Below, piece after piece: positions 38,868-48,386 of a DNA stretch of 64,000 bases. Under the pieces are notes generated by a model, which saw only the letters and a program-made list of their open reading frames with translations, searched no databases and was not told the origin of the DNA. Positions within the stretch are counted from its first letter, which is position 1. Each line of letters begins with the position of its first letter. The position numbers and the translations under genes were made by a program. The stretch lies in assembly GCA_050298535.1 (NCBI GenBank), contig JBNKUI010000040.1:107036-171035 (forward strand). Direction: 5' to 3'. Source of the DNA: JABDMH01 sp050298535 (GTDB lineage Bacteria > Bacteroidota > Bacteroidia > Chitinophagales > Saprospiraceae).

Positions 38868-39800
38868 ATGAGGACTTGGCCCATATTTTTATTACTTTTT
38901 ACGTGGGTGAGCTGTAGCTCGCCTGACCGTAACACAGTTGAGCAAAAAAATGTGGCTGTGGTCATTTCTACACTTAATAATCCGTGGTTTGTAGTACTGG
39001 CTGAATCTGCGGCTGCTAATGCCAGGGCGCTGGGTTATGAGGCCAAAATTTTTGACTCACAAAATAGCCCGGCAACGGAGAGCGATAATTTTGAAAATCT
39101 GATTGCTTCAGGATTTGATGCCATTTTATTTAATCCCACGGATGCTGATGGGTCTATCGTCAATATTTTGAAGGCTAAAGAAGCCGGGGTTCCTGTTTTT
39201 TGTATGGACCGTGAGGTCAATGCAGATGATGCGGCCACCAGTCAGATTCTTTCTGATAATTATTCCGGATGTGTTGAGATCGGTATCGAATTTGTAAAAA
39301 CAGTGGGCACTTCCGGAAAATATGTAGAATTATTAGGTCTGGTGGGTGACAACAACACCTGGGCACGATCCGGCGGATTCCATTCGGTGGTTGACGAATT
39401 TCCCGGCCTTGAAATGGTAGCACAACAAAGTGCCGATTTTGACCGGAATAGGGCCATGGAGGTCATGGAAACTATTTTGCAGGCACAACCTGATATTGAC
39501 GCTGTATTTTGCGGTAATGATGCCATGGCAATGGGAGCCTTCCAGGCCCTGCATGGTGCAGGAAAGTCCGAAGGGGTAAAAGTTTTTGGATTTGATGGTG
39601 CCGATGATGTTATTGAAAAGATTCAAGAAGGTAGAATCGTAGCTACAGGAATGCAGTACCCTAAAGTGATGGCAGAAACAGCGGCTCAATATGCACATGA
39701 GTATTTTAATGGACGACGTACTTTTCCCCAAAGAGTACCCGTAGAAGTGGAAGTAGTGAATTCGCTCAACGTGTCGGATTTTTTAACCCATAGAAAATGA
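38868..39800 (+). CDS. Ribose-type sugar ABC transporter, periplasmic binding lipoprotein
   Basis: The leader (MRTWPIFLLLFTWVSCSS) has a lipobox-like VSC, so the protein is probably anchored. The mature part is a pentose/hexose-binding protein of the RbsB class: VVISTLNNPWFVVLAESA, DAILFNPTDADGS, VFCMDREVN, ILSDNYSGCVEIG, and FCGNDAMAMGAFQAL. It delivers sugar to the permease encoded downstream. It overlaps the next gene by ATGA. Confidence 0.9.
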   Translation: MRTWPIFLLLFTWVSCSSPDRNTVEQKNVAVVISTLNNPWFVVLAESAAANARALGYEAKIFDSQNSPATESDNFENLIASGFDAILFNPTDADGSIVNILKAKEAGVPVFCMDREVNADDAATSQILSDNYSGCVEIGIEFVKTVGTSGKYVELLGLVGDNNTWARSGGFHSVVDEFPGLEMVAQQSADFDRNRAMEVMETILQAQPDIDAVFCGNDAMAMGAFQALHGAGKSEGVKVFGFDGADDVIEKIQEGRIVATGMQYPKVMAETAAQYAHEYFNGRRTFPQRVPVEVEVVNSLNVSDFLTHRK

Positions 39801-40411
39801 ACAGACTGTATAAGAATGCAATGATTATTCTCGGGATTTTATTTCTCGGTTATCACTCTGTTTATGTTGAAAAATTGAGTGAACGTGATATGGAGGCCGA
39901 TACGATTTTCGACTTTCAGGCCTTTGCAGATTCCTTGTATTATAATGGTATTACAAAAAGTCAGAGGGCGGTAGAGCTTTCGCAATTGATAGGAGAGGTG
40001 CAAAATAATACAGATCAGACCTTTGAAGATCACGGGAATCGATTGGGTATAGGGACATCCGCCTATTTTATGACCCAATGCGAAGGACCGATCACAGAGA
40101 AAGCAGAAGATCATTTATTGATACTGGTGGACAATTCCTTGGAGGTCACCATTAATACAAGATACATCTTTGGTAATGCATTGCGTGATGCTTCACAACT
40201 GGTTGCATTGACCGACTTTAAGACAAATGCAGATTTTAATAAAGTTTCCGAGTCACTTAATGCGCTCATTCGTCAAAAAGTACTTACTCCTATTGTCGAG
40301 AATCTGGAAGTAGGTGATATCATTGAAGTTATGGGAGCTATTAAGCTCAGTAGGAAAAACCTCCAGGATCCATCATTGGTTATTACACCGGCGACCATAA
40401 ATGTGCGATAA
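39797..40411 (+). CDS. DUF2291-family membrane-anchored protein in a sugar ABC operon
   Basis: 204 residues with one N-terminal hydrophobic anchor, then a periplasmic domain. NTRYIFGNALRDASQLV and VGDIIEVMGAIKL match the DUF2291 family, which regularly occurs between binding-protein and ATPase genes of ribose-type importers. Its role is unknown; an accessory to binding-protein docking is plausible. Start overlaps the previous stop (ATGA), and its stop overlaps the next start (TAATG), so expression is translationally coupled. Confidence 0.75.
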   Translation: MNRLYKNAMIILGILFLGYHSVYVEKLSERDMEADTIFDFQAFADSLYYNGITKSQRAVELSQLIGEVQNNTDQTFEDHGNRLGIGTSAYFMTQCEGPITEKAEDHLLILVDNSLEVTINTRYIFGNALRDASQLVALTDFKTNADFNKVSESLNALIRQKVLTPIVENLEVGDIIEVMGAIKLSRKNLQDPSLVITPATINVR

Positions 40412-41904
40412 TGCTACTGGAGGTACAGAATATTTCGAAGTCCTTTCCCGGAGTAAAAGCATTAAACGATGTCTCTCTGTCATTTTATCCATCTAAAATA
40501 AATGCCATCCTTGGTGAAAATGGAGCAGGGAAGTCAACGCTTTTAAAAATACTTACCGGCGTCTATACGCCTGACGAAGGAATTATAAAATTGGATGGTA
40601 AGGAAGTCCAATTCGAAAATATAGCTGATGCACAAGAGGCTGGTATTGCTATCATCCATCAGGAGTTGAGTCTTATACCTCAACTTACGATTAGCGAAAA
40701 TCTATTTCTTGGTCGCGAGATTCGTATCCCTTTGGGTTTTCTGGCGAGCGCAGAAATGGAACGTCAAACACGAAAGGCTCTTGCTCGTGTGCATTTGGAT
40801 CTTGCACCGGATACATTAGTCGGAAAGCTGAAAGTAGGAGAGCAGCAGCTTATTGAAATTGCCAAGGCGCTAATGACAGATGCCAGCGTAATCCTTATGG
40901 ATGAACCGACGTCGGCGCTTAGTGATTCTGAAATTGAAAATCTACATGTAATTATTAGGGGATTGAAGGGTGAAGGAAAAACCCTTGTGTACATATCGCA
41001 CAAGATGGAAGAGCTTTTTCGCATTGTGGACCATTATGTAGTATTGCGGGATGGTAATTTTATGGGTGCCGGCAGTATGAATGAGACCGATAGCTCAAGT
41101 CTGATACAGATGATGGTGGGGCGGGATGTACAGGTACAGAAAAAGACACGGGCTGAGACCCTGGGATCTGAAGTAATGATCATAGAGGACTTGACGTTAA
41201 GGCATCCCCATTTAAAGGAAAGGTATGTTCTTCAGGACATATCGTTCTCTCTACGTCAAGGTGAAATACTGGGAATCTTTGGATTAATGGGAGCAGGCCG
41301 GACTGAGTTGCTTGAGACGATTTTTGGACTACATCCTAAGATTAGTAGCTACACCCTAATAGTAAACGGGCAACGTCAATTATTTAATTCTCCACAAGCT
41401 GCGATAGCACACGGCCTTGCATTTGTGACCGAGGACCGAAAAGAAGAAGGCCTGGTGCTGGGTATGGATATTTCATCTAACATTAGCCTGCCTAATATAT
41501 CACAGACACCTCTTCTCAAGGAAAAGAAGGAAAAAAACCTCGCACGAGAATACATTGTTTCTTTGGGAATTAAAACACCTTCTGAAAATCAACTTTGTGA
41601 AAATTTAAGTGGAGGAAATCAGCAAAAAGTAGTGCTTGCCAAGTGGCTATCTACTCATCCCAAGATATTGATGATGGATGAGCCGACCCGGGGTATTGAT
41701 ATCAAAGCCAAGCAGGAAATATACGAGCTGATGAAACAATTAGTAAAGGAAGGACTCAGCATCATTTTGGTCTCTTCAGAAATTCCGGAGATAATGGCTC
41801 TGACAGATCGAATTTTGGTGATGTCGGAAGGCAAATTGACAGCCGAATTTATCACGAGCCAGACCAATGAACATGAAATTTTAAAAGCGGCACTCCCGGA
41901 GTAA
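40411..41904 (+). CDS. Ribose-type sugar ABC transporter, duplicated ATPase
   Basis: 497 residues with two nucleotide-binding domains, as in RbsA/XylG/MglA. The first has Walker A GENGAGKST, a signature-like KVGEQQLIEIAKAL and Walker B VILMDEPTSAL; the second has a modified Walker A (GLMGAGRTE), LSGGNQQKVVLAKWL and LMMDEPTRGID. It powers uptake through the permease encoded next. Confidence 0.93.
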   Translation: MLLEVQNISKSFPGVKALNDVSLSFYPSKINAILGENGAGKSTLLKILTGVYTPDEGIIKLDGKEVQFENIADAQEAGIAIIHQELSLIPQLTISENLFLGREIRIPLGFLASAEMERQTRKALARVHLDLAPDTLVGKLKVGEQQLIEIAKALMTDASVILMDEPTSALSDSEIENLHVIIRGLKGEGKTLVYISHKMEELFRIVDHYVVLRDGNFMGAGSMNETDSSSLIQMMVGRDVQVQKKTRAETLGSEVMIIEDLTLRHPHLKERYVLQDISFSLRQGEILGIFGLMGAGRTELLETIFGLHPKISSYTLIVNGQRQLFNSPQAAIAHGLAFVTEDRKEEGLVLGMDISSNISLPNISQTPLLKEKKEKNLAREYIVSLGIKTPSENQLCENLSGGNQQKVVLAKWLSTHPKILMMDEPTRGIDIKAKQEIYELMKQLVKEGLSIILVSSEIPEIMALTDRILVMSEGKLTAEFITSQTNEHEILKAALPE

Positions 41905-41925
41905 GATCGAACGAAAAACTAAGCC

Positions 41926-42903
41926 ATGACGAACCTGACTTTTAATAACCCGCTACTACGCAAATTTCAGTCTCTGATTGCGCTGTTTATATTGTGCTTG
42001 CTGATCGCTGTTCTTTCCGATAAGTTTCTCACAACTGGCAATATTTGGAATGTTTTGCGTCAGATCTCGGTGAATGTTTGTATCGCTGTGGGTATGACAC
42101 TCGTGATCATAATGGCCGGCATTGATTTGTCGGTGGGTTCCATTCTTGCTTTTTCAGGCGCTATCTGTGCAGGGTTAATTAAATACGGATTTTCATTTGA
42201 GTCGCTAGATTTTTTTATAGGGTTTACGGTCCTTGGAGGTATTCTGGGAGCCATGATTGTCGGACTGATGCTGGGCCTCTTTAATGGGTGGGTTATTACA
42301 AAATTTGTGGTCCCTCCTTTTGTTGCAACACTGGCTATGCTGACGATAGCACGGGGACTTACGATGTTATATACAGGGGGTATCCCCATCTCAAACCTGG
42401 GACCCGCATTGGAGTTTATTGGTTCCGGCTGGCTTTTCGGTATTCCCGTGCCGGTTTGGATTTCCTTGATTGTGGTTCTTGTTTTTGTCTTCATCACAAG
42501 AAAGACGGCTTTTGGCAGATACATTTATGCCATCGGAGGAAATGAAAAAGCGGCGTATCTCTCGGGTATTAATATTAAGAAGATCAAGTTGATGGTGTAT
42601 GGTCTGGCGGGTATGCTGGCAGGCATCGGGGGTGTTTTGGTCACCGCACGATTAAATTCAGCGCAACCCAATGCCGGTATGACCTATGAATTGGATGCGA
42701 TAGCGGCGGTAGTCATTGGTGGTACTTCACTTTCAGGGGGAGTCGGGACGGTGACAGGAACGGTCATCGGTGCAGCCATCATTGGGGTATTAAATAATGG
42801 ACTTGTTTTATTAAATGTCTCACCTTTTTGGCAGCAGGTCGCTAAAGGTTTGGTGATATTGTTAGCGGTGATTATTGATAAAATGAACCGGGATCGATCA
42901 TGA
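41926..42903 (+). CDS. Ribose-type sugar ABC transporter, permease
   Basis: 325 residues, about eight to ten TM helices, of the RbsC family. GMTLVIIMAGIDLSVGSI in the early part and YAIGGNEKAAYLSGIN (coupling helix) with AAVVIGGTSLSGG near the end are diagnostic. It forms the membrane channel with the preceding ATPase. It overlaps the kinase gene by four bases. Confidence 0.93.
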   Translation: MTNLTFNNPLLRKFQSLIALFILCLLIAVLSDKFLTTGNIWNVLRQISVNVCIAVGMTLVIIMAGIDLSVGSILAFSGAICAGLIKYGFSFESLDFFIGFTVLGGILGAMIVGLMLGLFNGWVITKFVVPPFVATLAMLTIARGLTMLYTGGIPISNLGPALEFIGSGWLFGIPVPVWISLIVVLVFVFITRKTAFGRYIYAIGGNEKAAYLSGINIKKIKLMVYGLAGMLAGIGGVLVTARLNSAQPNAGMTYELDAIAAVVIGGTSLSGGVGTVTGTVIGAAIIGVLNNGLVLLNVSPFWQQVAKGLVILLAVIIDKMNRDRS

Positions 42904-44402
42904 GTGCAAAAATATATATGCTGGCTATCGATCAGGGTACCAGTGGATCAAAGGCTATTATTTTTGATAGGAATGGCGCGGTTATTTCTGAAGCATCTGA
43001 GGCACTGCATACGCAGCATTTTGAAAATGGATTTGTGGAGCAGGATCCGGAGGGAGTCTTTGAGAATGTAATACAAGCAGTGCAAAAATGTCTTTCATCA
43101 TTCCAAGACATGGGATTTTCGTTGACCTCTATTGCCTGTTGTGGCATTAGTAATCAGCGAGAGACTTTCATTCTGTGGGATGAGGCAGGAAATAGATTGA
43201 CTCCGGCAGTCGTCTGGTCCTGCAAGCGATCGATCGATATCTGTGGAGAATTAAGAAAAGCAGGTCAGGAAAGCCTGATCCATGAACGTACCGGACTGAT
43301 TATTGACCCCTATTTTTCTGGTACTAAACTGCTTTGGTTCTTAAGAAATGATCAAGAATTAAAAGATCGCATCCGTTCGGGAGATGTGTTTTTTGGCACC
43401 GTGGATACCTGGCTTCTGTATAAATTGAGCGGAGATGAGATATTCTCCACGGATCATACCAATGCCAGCAGAACGCTACTTTTTAATATCCATTCGTTGC
43501 AATGGGATCCTGATATTCTTCAAATGTGGGGGCTGGAAAATCTGAAGTTACCGAAAGTGCAAAAGTCTGCCAGTTATTTTGGTGAAAGTGACTTCAATGG
43601 ATTATTGCCTGCTGCTATTCCAATCACGGCTATGATTGGTGATTCACATGCTGCAGCTTTTGGTGAGGGGTGTTTTGAGCAGGGAGGTGGAAAGGTAACT
43701 TTAGGTACCGGAAGCTCGATCATGGTAAATGTAGGGGATTGTCCTGTAGATTCAAGCAATGGTATGCTTTCCACAATCTGCTACAGTTCAGATGAGGGTG
43801 TAAAATATGGGTTGGAGGGAGCAATAGTAGCTTGTGGTTCTACGCTGGAATGGCTAAGGAAGGAGTTGCATTTATTTGAAAATCCGGCGGAGACCGAGCA
43901 AATAGCTATGTCAGTGGAGGATAATGGAGGTGTATATCTGATACCGGCTTTTAGTGGTTTGGGTGCCCCACACTGGCAGATGGATCGAAAGGCATCTATA
44001 GAAGGAATGACCTTTGGAACCACAAAAAATCATATCGTCCGGGCTGCATTGGAGAGTATTGCCTATCAGATAAAAGATGTAATAATTGCCATGTGCAAAG
44101 ATATGAACACACCCATGCGCGAACTGGCCGTAAATGGAGGTATTTCCAGAAATAATTTCGTGATGAAATTTCTGGCTGATTTATTGAGTTTCAATCTTCG
44201 GAAAAGACAAAATCCGCACGTCTCGGCACTTGGAGCCGCCTACCTTGCAGGCTTACAAATGGGAATCTTCAGGGATATGCAAGAGGTGCAATATTTAGTT
44301 TCTCAATCTGCTAAGATCGTGAGACCTGACCTGGGAAATATCGCCGTACAGGAATACTACGAAGGTTGGTTGCAGCATATTGGTAAGCACATGTCCAAAT
44401 AA
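42900..44402 (+). CDS. FGGY-family carbohydrate kinase
   Basis: 500 residues with the ATPase phosphate-1 motif IDQGTSGSKAIIFD, the early Gly-rich WDEAGNRLTP, TGLIIDPYFSGTKL as in glycerol kinases, the phosphate-2 GTGSSIMVN, and the adenosine motif AVNGGISRNNFVM. The sequence is nearest to glycerol kinase, but the operon points to a keto-sugar substrate. It would phosphorylate the product of the FucI-like isomerase before the transketolase step. It is the last gene of the operon. Confidence 0.88.
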   Translation: MSAKIYMLAIDQGTSGSKAIIFDRNGAVISEASEALHTQHFENGFVEQDPEGVFENVIQAVQKCLSSFQDMGFSLTSIACCGISNQRETFILWDEAGNRLTPAVVWSCKRSIDICGELRKAGQESLIHERTGLIIDPYFSGTKLLWFLRNDQELKDRIRSGDVFFGTVDTWLLYKLSGDEIFSTDHTNASRTLLFNIHSLQWDPDILQMWGLENLKLPKVQKSASYFGESDFNGLLPAAIPITAMIGDSHAAAFGEGCFEQGGGKVTLGTGSSIMVNVGDCPVDSSNGMLSTICYSSDEGVKYGLEGAIVACGSTLEWLRKELHLFENPAETEQIAMSVEDNGGVYLIPAFSGLGAPHWQMDRKASIEGMTFGTTKNHIVRAALESIAYQIKDVIIAMCKDMNTPMRELAVNGGISRNNFVMKFLADLLSFNLRKRQNPHVSALGAAYLAGLQMGIFRDMQEVQYLVSQSAKIVRPDLGNIAVQEYYEGWLQHIGKHMSK

Positions 44403-44423
44403 ATAAAAGGCATTTACAGACTT

Positions 44424-44502
44424 CTCACTCCCCACTACCTACTCCCAACTTCCCACTCCCAACTTCCCACTCCCGACTCCCAACTTCCGACTCCCAACTC
44501 CA
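44424..44502. repeat. Pyrimidine-rich degenerate tandem repeat
   Basis: About 80 bases made of alternating ACTCCCAACTTCC and ACTCCCGACTCCC-like units, almost purely C, T and A on the plus strand. It sits between the sugar operon and the pca operon. Similar intergenic repeats occur in other Bacteroidota, though I cannot search for this one. The rest of the 44403-44629 gap holds a possible weak promoter: TTTG at 44517 and CATATTTG at 44536, spaced more tightly than consensus. Confidence 0.7.
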
Positions 44503-44629
44503 CATCTACGTGCCTCTTTGGCTGCAAAATCGGTGCATATTTGATCGAAATAGACAATATGATGCTTGATTTTGACTACCATTACTGCCAGGGGAGCCCT
44601 ATCTTGGTCCAAACAATAACTGCCTGGAG

Positions 44630-45337
44630 ATGGAGCAAAATAAGATCCCCTTATCAGATCCCACAGTACAGCCTCCCGGATTGCACCCTGACTATAAGTC
44701 TACGGTCCTGCGGGCTCCGACACAGCCATTGGTTTTTAATAAGAAGACGTTTGCAGAAATGACGGGACCGGCATTTGGCAGTTTTCAGATCAATCCGCTG
44801 GATCATGACCTTACCCGAAATTCAATAAAAAATGGTGAACCTATAGGGGAGCGAATCGTGGTACATGGCAAAATCATGGATGAATTCGGTCGACCCATTC
44901 CCCATGCATTGATTGAGATCTGGCAGGCAAATGCAGCGGGCCGGTATGTGCACAAGGTGGATCAACATGACGCACCCCTGGATCCCAATTTCCTGGGAGT
45001 CGGTAGATGTATGTCCGATGATAATGGGGACTACAAATTCTATACGATAAAACCCGGAGCGTATCCTTGGGGTAATCATCACAACGCGTGGCGCCCTCAG
45101 CATATTCATTTTTCCTTGTTTGGAGCTAATATTACGAGCCGTTTGGTCACACAAATGTATTTTCCCGGAGATCCGCTATTGGCGCATGATCCCATTTTTC
45201 TTGGAGTCCCCGACAATGGTAGAAAATTGTTAATTTCTGAATTTGATCTGGATATTACCGAGCCTCTTTTTGCATTAGGATACCGATTTGACATGGTATT
45301 GAGGGGTTACAATGAAACTCCATTTGAAAATCGATGA
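44630..45337 (+). CDS. pcaH: Protocatechuate 3,4-dioxygenase, beta subunit
   Basis: The enzyme opens the ring of protocatechuate between the hydroxyls to give 3-carboxy-cis,cis-muconate. All four ferric-iron ligands are present with the family spacing: Tyr106, Tyr145, His158 and His160 (39, 13 and 2 residues apart). HPDYKSTVLRAPTQPL near the N-terminus and GRYVHKVDQHDAPLDPNF are typical of the beta chain. It heads the pca operon, and pcaG begins two bases after its stop. Confidence 0.95.
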   Translation: MEQNKIPLSDPTVQPPGLHPDYKSTVLRAPTQPLVFNKKTFAEMTGPAFGSFQINPLDHDLTRNSIKNGEPIGERIVVHGKIMDEFGRPIPHALIEIWQANAAGRYVHKVDQHDAPLDPNFLGVGRCMSDDNGDYKFYTIKPGAYPWGNHHNAWRPQHIHFSLFGANITSRLVTQMYFPGDPLLAHDPIFLGVPDNGRKLLISEFDLDITEPLFALGYRFDMVLRGYNETPFENR

Positions 45338-45338
45338 T

Positions 45339-45872
45339 ATGAGTAAGAAACTTCAAACCCCTTCGCAAACGGTGGGGCCTTTCTTTGCCTATGGACTGAC
45401 ACCAGGACAATATGGATATGATTATGACAGTTGGGTGGATGGCGATATGGTGGATGACCTGAATGAGAGTGATATTATCACATTATCCGGGAGAATATTT
45501 GACGGTGAAGGGACTGTGATACCAGATGCCATGGTGGAGCTATGGTTAAATGATGGCATCAATAAAAGATTTGGACGTTTTGGGACGGGTACCGACCCTG
45601 AGAATCGTTTTATTTTTCGCTTGCCAAAACCAAAATCGGTGGATGGTCAGGCACCCTTTGTTTCGGTTATCTTATTTATGCGAGGTCAGCTCATACATTC
45701 CTTTACCCGGATTTATTTTGCTGATGAATCCGCACTCAACGAAGTGGATGAGGTGCTGATGACTGTTCCCGAGCATCGCCGTAGAACACTGATTGCCGAA
45801 AAAAAAGGAGACATATATGAATTTAATATGTACATGCAGGGACTAAACGAAACAGTGTTTTTTGAAGTGTAG
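45339..45872 (+). CDS. pcaG: Protocatechuate 3,4-dioxygenase, alpha subunit
   Basis: ATG at 45339, two bases after the pcaH stop, gives MSKKLQTPSQTVGPFFAYGL, the typical alpha-chain N-terminus; an in-frame ATG at 45312 would overlap pcaH. Later FRLPKPKS, APFVSVILFMRGQL and HRRTLIAEK match alpha chains. It lacks the iron ligands and serves as the non-catalytic partner that shapes the site. Part of the protocatechuate branch of the beta-ketoadipate pathway. Confidence 0.93.
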   Translation: MSKKLQTPSQTVGPFFAYGLTPGQYGYDYDSWVDGDMVDDLNESDIITLSGRIFDGEGTVIPDAMVELWLNDGINKRFGRFGTGTDPENRFIFRLPKPKSVDGQAPFVSVILFMRGQLIHSFTRIYFADESALNEVDEVLMTVPEHRRRTLIAEKKGDIYEFNMYMQGLNETVFFEV

Positions 45873-45914
45873 ATCACAGTCTGCTAATTTTTTTCGATTT
45901 AAAATCAATCATCG

Positions 45915-47234
45915 GTGACCTTATATCGACACCTGTTTTACGCTGAATTTACCAATCAACTTCTCGCTCCTGAGCAGGAGGTGAAGCGTATACTTCAGGT
46001 GGAGTTGGCATTGGTGAATGCACAGGAAAAAGCCGGAAAAATTCCTGCCGGTACCGGTAAGAAGCTGGAGGTCATTTTTCAAGATCTGTCAATCGATCTG
46101 GATCAGCTTTCCGGAAAAATCCCATTATCAGGAAATATCGCGGCAGCCCTGGTAAAGGATGTGGTCAAACAAATAAAGTCAGTTGATGCGTCGGTTGCAG
46201 GCTATATCCATTTAGGTGCTACCAGTCAGGATATTGTCGATACGGCTACCGTAATCAAGATAGGGGCCTATCATCGCTGGTTAGAAGGTCTTCTTCTAAA
46301 TCTTGAGAAAACGTTGATCCAACTATCTCGCGAGCATGCAGATACTGTGATGATAGGGCGTACACTTTTGCAGCAAGCACTTCCTATAACTTTTGGACTA
46401 AAAACTGCGCACTGGTTTCAGGGAGTCAAGGCATCGAGGGAGTTATTGGATTTCTCAGTACAGCGATTACTTTCTATTCAATTGGGAGGTGCTGTGGGTA
46501 GTGAAAATGAATATTTGACGGCATTGGTAAGAGCGTATTTTTCTGAATCTTTAGCATTAAAAAATGGACCCTGTTGGCATACGGAAAGGAGTCGGATCAC
46601 TTCTTACGCAAGTGCACTAGGCGTCCTGGCTGGCGCCCTTGGCAAGATGGCAAAAGATGTAATATTGCTTTCACAAACTGAGGTAGGTGAAATATGTGAG
46701 CCAGCAAAAGAGGGAAGAGGCACATCCAGCACCATGCCACATAAAAGGAATCCCATTCTAAGTACTGCTATTTCTGCCAATACACAACGAATACCATTTC
46801 TAGTGGCTACGATGATGTCCAATATGTCCCAGGCACATGAACGGGACGCCGGGTACTGGCATGCAGAATGGGAGACGATGGATACCTTGTTAGGACTGGT
46901 GGGTGGAGTCGTAGAGAAATCGGTCGAACTACTTAATGGTTTGGAAGTGAATAAGGATCGTATGCTCGAGAATTTGGAAAGAACAAAGGGGTTAATTTAT
47001 GCAGAGAGCATTTCGTTTCACCTGGCAAGGAGTATGGGTAAGAGTGCAGCACATGAGCTGATGGAAAAAGCCTGTCTCCGAGTCGAAAGAGAGAATAAAA
47101 CGCTTCAGGAAGTATTAGGAACTATGGAGTTAGATGTGGATGAGGAAATACTCAATACATGTTTTAATCCCGAAACTAGAGTACCTCATTGTATTCAATT
47201 GATTGAAGAAATACTATTGTCCAATGGCGATTAA
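45915..47234 (+). CDS. pcaB: 3-carboxy-cis,cis-muconate cycloisomerase
   Basis: 439 residues, fumarase/aspartase superfamily. GTG start at 45915. The superfamily signature GTSSTMPHKRNP is present at about residues 271-282, and GATSQDIVDTA near residue 100. It lactonises carboxymuconate to 4-carboxymuconolactone. Its 3' end overlaps the start of the next gene by 11 bases, implying translational coupling. Confidence 0.93.
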   Translation: MTLYRHLFYAEFTNQLLAPEQEVKRILQVELALVNAQEKAGKIPAGTGKKLEVIFQDLSIDLDQLSGKIPLSGNIAAALVKDVVKQIKSVDASVAGYIHLGATSQDIVDTATVIKIGAYHRWLEGLLLNLEKTLIQLSREHADTVMIGRTLLQQALPITFGLKTAHWFQGVKASRELLDFSVQRLLSIQLGGAVGSENEYLTALVRAYFSESLALKNGPCWHTERSRITSYASALGVLAGALGKMAKDVILLSQTEVGEICEPAKEGRGTSSTMPHKRNPILSTAISANTQRIPFLVATMMSNMSQAHERDAGYWHAEWETMDTLLGLVGGVVEKSVELLNGLEVNKDRMLENLERTKGLIYAESISFHLARSMGKSAAHELMEKACLRVERENKTLQEVLGTMELDVDEEILNTCFNPETRVPHCIQLIEEILLSNGD

Positions 47235-48354
47235 TTTTAAGATGGAAGGCACTCAAAATAGTCCTGTTTTGGTCTTGTCCAATTCGCTAGGGACGGATAT
47301 GAGGCTTTGGGATGGAGTGGTACCTTTCTTATTGCCATATTTCAGGATCCTTCGATATGATACGCGAGGACATGGCAGCAGTAAAAATGCCGGTCCTATC
47401 CATTCAGTCGCTGAGCTAGGTCAGGACGTCCTTAATCTTTTGGATGATTTACAAGTAGATCAAGTCCATTTTTGTGGTATATCCATGGGAGGCCTCATCG
47501 GTCAGTGGCTGGCCATCCACCATTCCGATCGTTTTAATAAAATGGTCATTGCAAATACAGCCAGTAAAATAGGTCAGGAAGCTAAATGGAATGATCGCAT
47601 AACGCTGATTGAGTCAGAAGGCATAGAATCGATCTGGGATGCCACCCGGAAAGTGTGGTTCACCGAGGAATATATGGATGAGCATCCGGAGGAGGTGGCC
47701 AGGCAAAAAAATATTTTCGGGAATAATTCTATATCAGGATATGTAAGTGCCTGTAAAGCTATCCGGGATGCTGATTTTTCAGGTGAGCTGAATAAAATTC
47801 CCAATACAACATTAATAATTGCCGGGGACAGGGATCCTTCGACTACTGTGGATGATGCATGGTATTTGGTGAAGCAAATACCCAATGCAACTTTACAAAT
47901 CTTGCCATCTAAGCATTTACCTTGTATTGAATCTCCGTATAGATTTGCTAAAGCAATGATTGATTTTTTGGTAGGTGAAAAAACCATCGAAAAGGGAATG
48001 CATGTGCGACGCACAGTGCTTGGCAATGCACATGTCGATAGATCTTTAAAGAATAAGAATGAATTTAATGCCGATTTTCAGGAATTTATAAGCAAATATG
48101 CCTGGGGTGAGATCTGGACAAGACCCGGATTGTCGAAACCGAAGCGAAGTTTGATTACACTGGCCATGATGATCGCACTCAATCGAAAGGCTGAATTTAA
48201 AATGCATGTCCTGGCGGCTCTTCATAATGGGGTCCCGGTCGAAGAAATAAAGGAAGTAATAATGCAGTCTGGTATTTATTGTGGACTACCGGCAGCGAAT
48301 GAAGCCTTTCATCTGGCGCAGGAAGTTTTTAAGGAGAATGATATAGACTTTTGA
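47224..48354 (+). CDS. pcaL: Fused 3-oxoadipate enol-lactonase / 4-carboxymuconolactone decarboxylase (PcaD-PcaC, PcaL type)
   Basis: The ATG at 47224 gives MAINFKMEG, typical of enol-lactonases. Residues 1-260 are an alpha/beta hydrolase with GISMGGLIGQ (nucleophile Ser), DRDPSTT (Asp region) and the late His in SKHLPCIESP. Residues about 265-376 are a carboxymuconolactone decarboxylase with SKYAWGEIWTRPGLS, RSLITLAMM, and AALHNGV...EEIKEVIMQ. The two consecutive pathway steps are thus fused in the order D-C, as in PcaL of actinobacteria. The product is 3-oxoadipate. Confidence 0.92.
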   Translation: MAINFKMEGTQNSPVLVLSNSLGTDMRLWDGVVPFLLPYFRILRYDTRGHGSSKNAGPIHSVAELGQDVLNLLDDLQVDQVHFCGISMGGLIGQWLAIHHSDRFNKMVIANTASKIGQEAKWNDRITLIESEGIESIWDATRKVWFTEEYMDEHPEEVARQKNIFGNNSISGYVSACKAIRDADFSGELNKIPNTTLIIAGDRDPSTTVDDAWYLVKQIPNATLQILPSKHLPCIESPYRFAKAMIDFLVGEKTIEKGMHVRRTVLGNAHVDRSLKNKNEFNADFQEFISKYAWGEIWTRPGLSKPKRSLITLAMMIALNRKAEFKMHVLAALHNGVPVEEIKEVIMQSGIYCGLPAANEAFHLAQEVFKENDIDF

Positions 48355-48386
48355 TTTCGAAGTCATTGCAACTAGAAGAGTCATTT

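Noticed and set aside
44424..44502. Possible CRISPR-like repeat array
   Set aside because: Units are short, degenerate and without unique spacers; it is a low-complexity tandem repeat.
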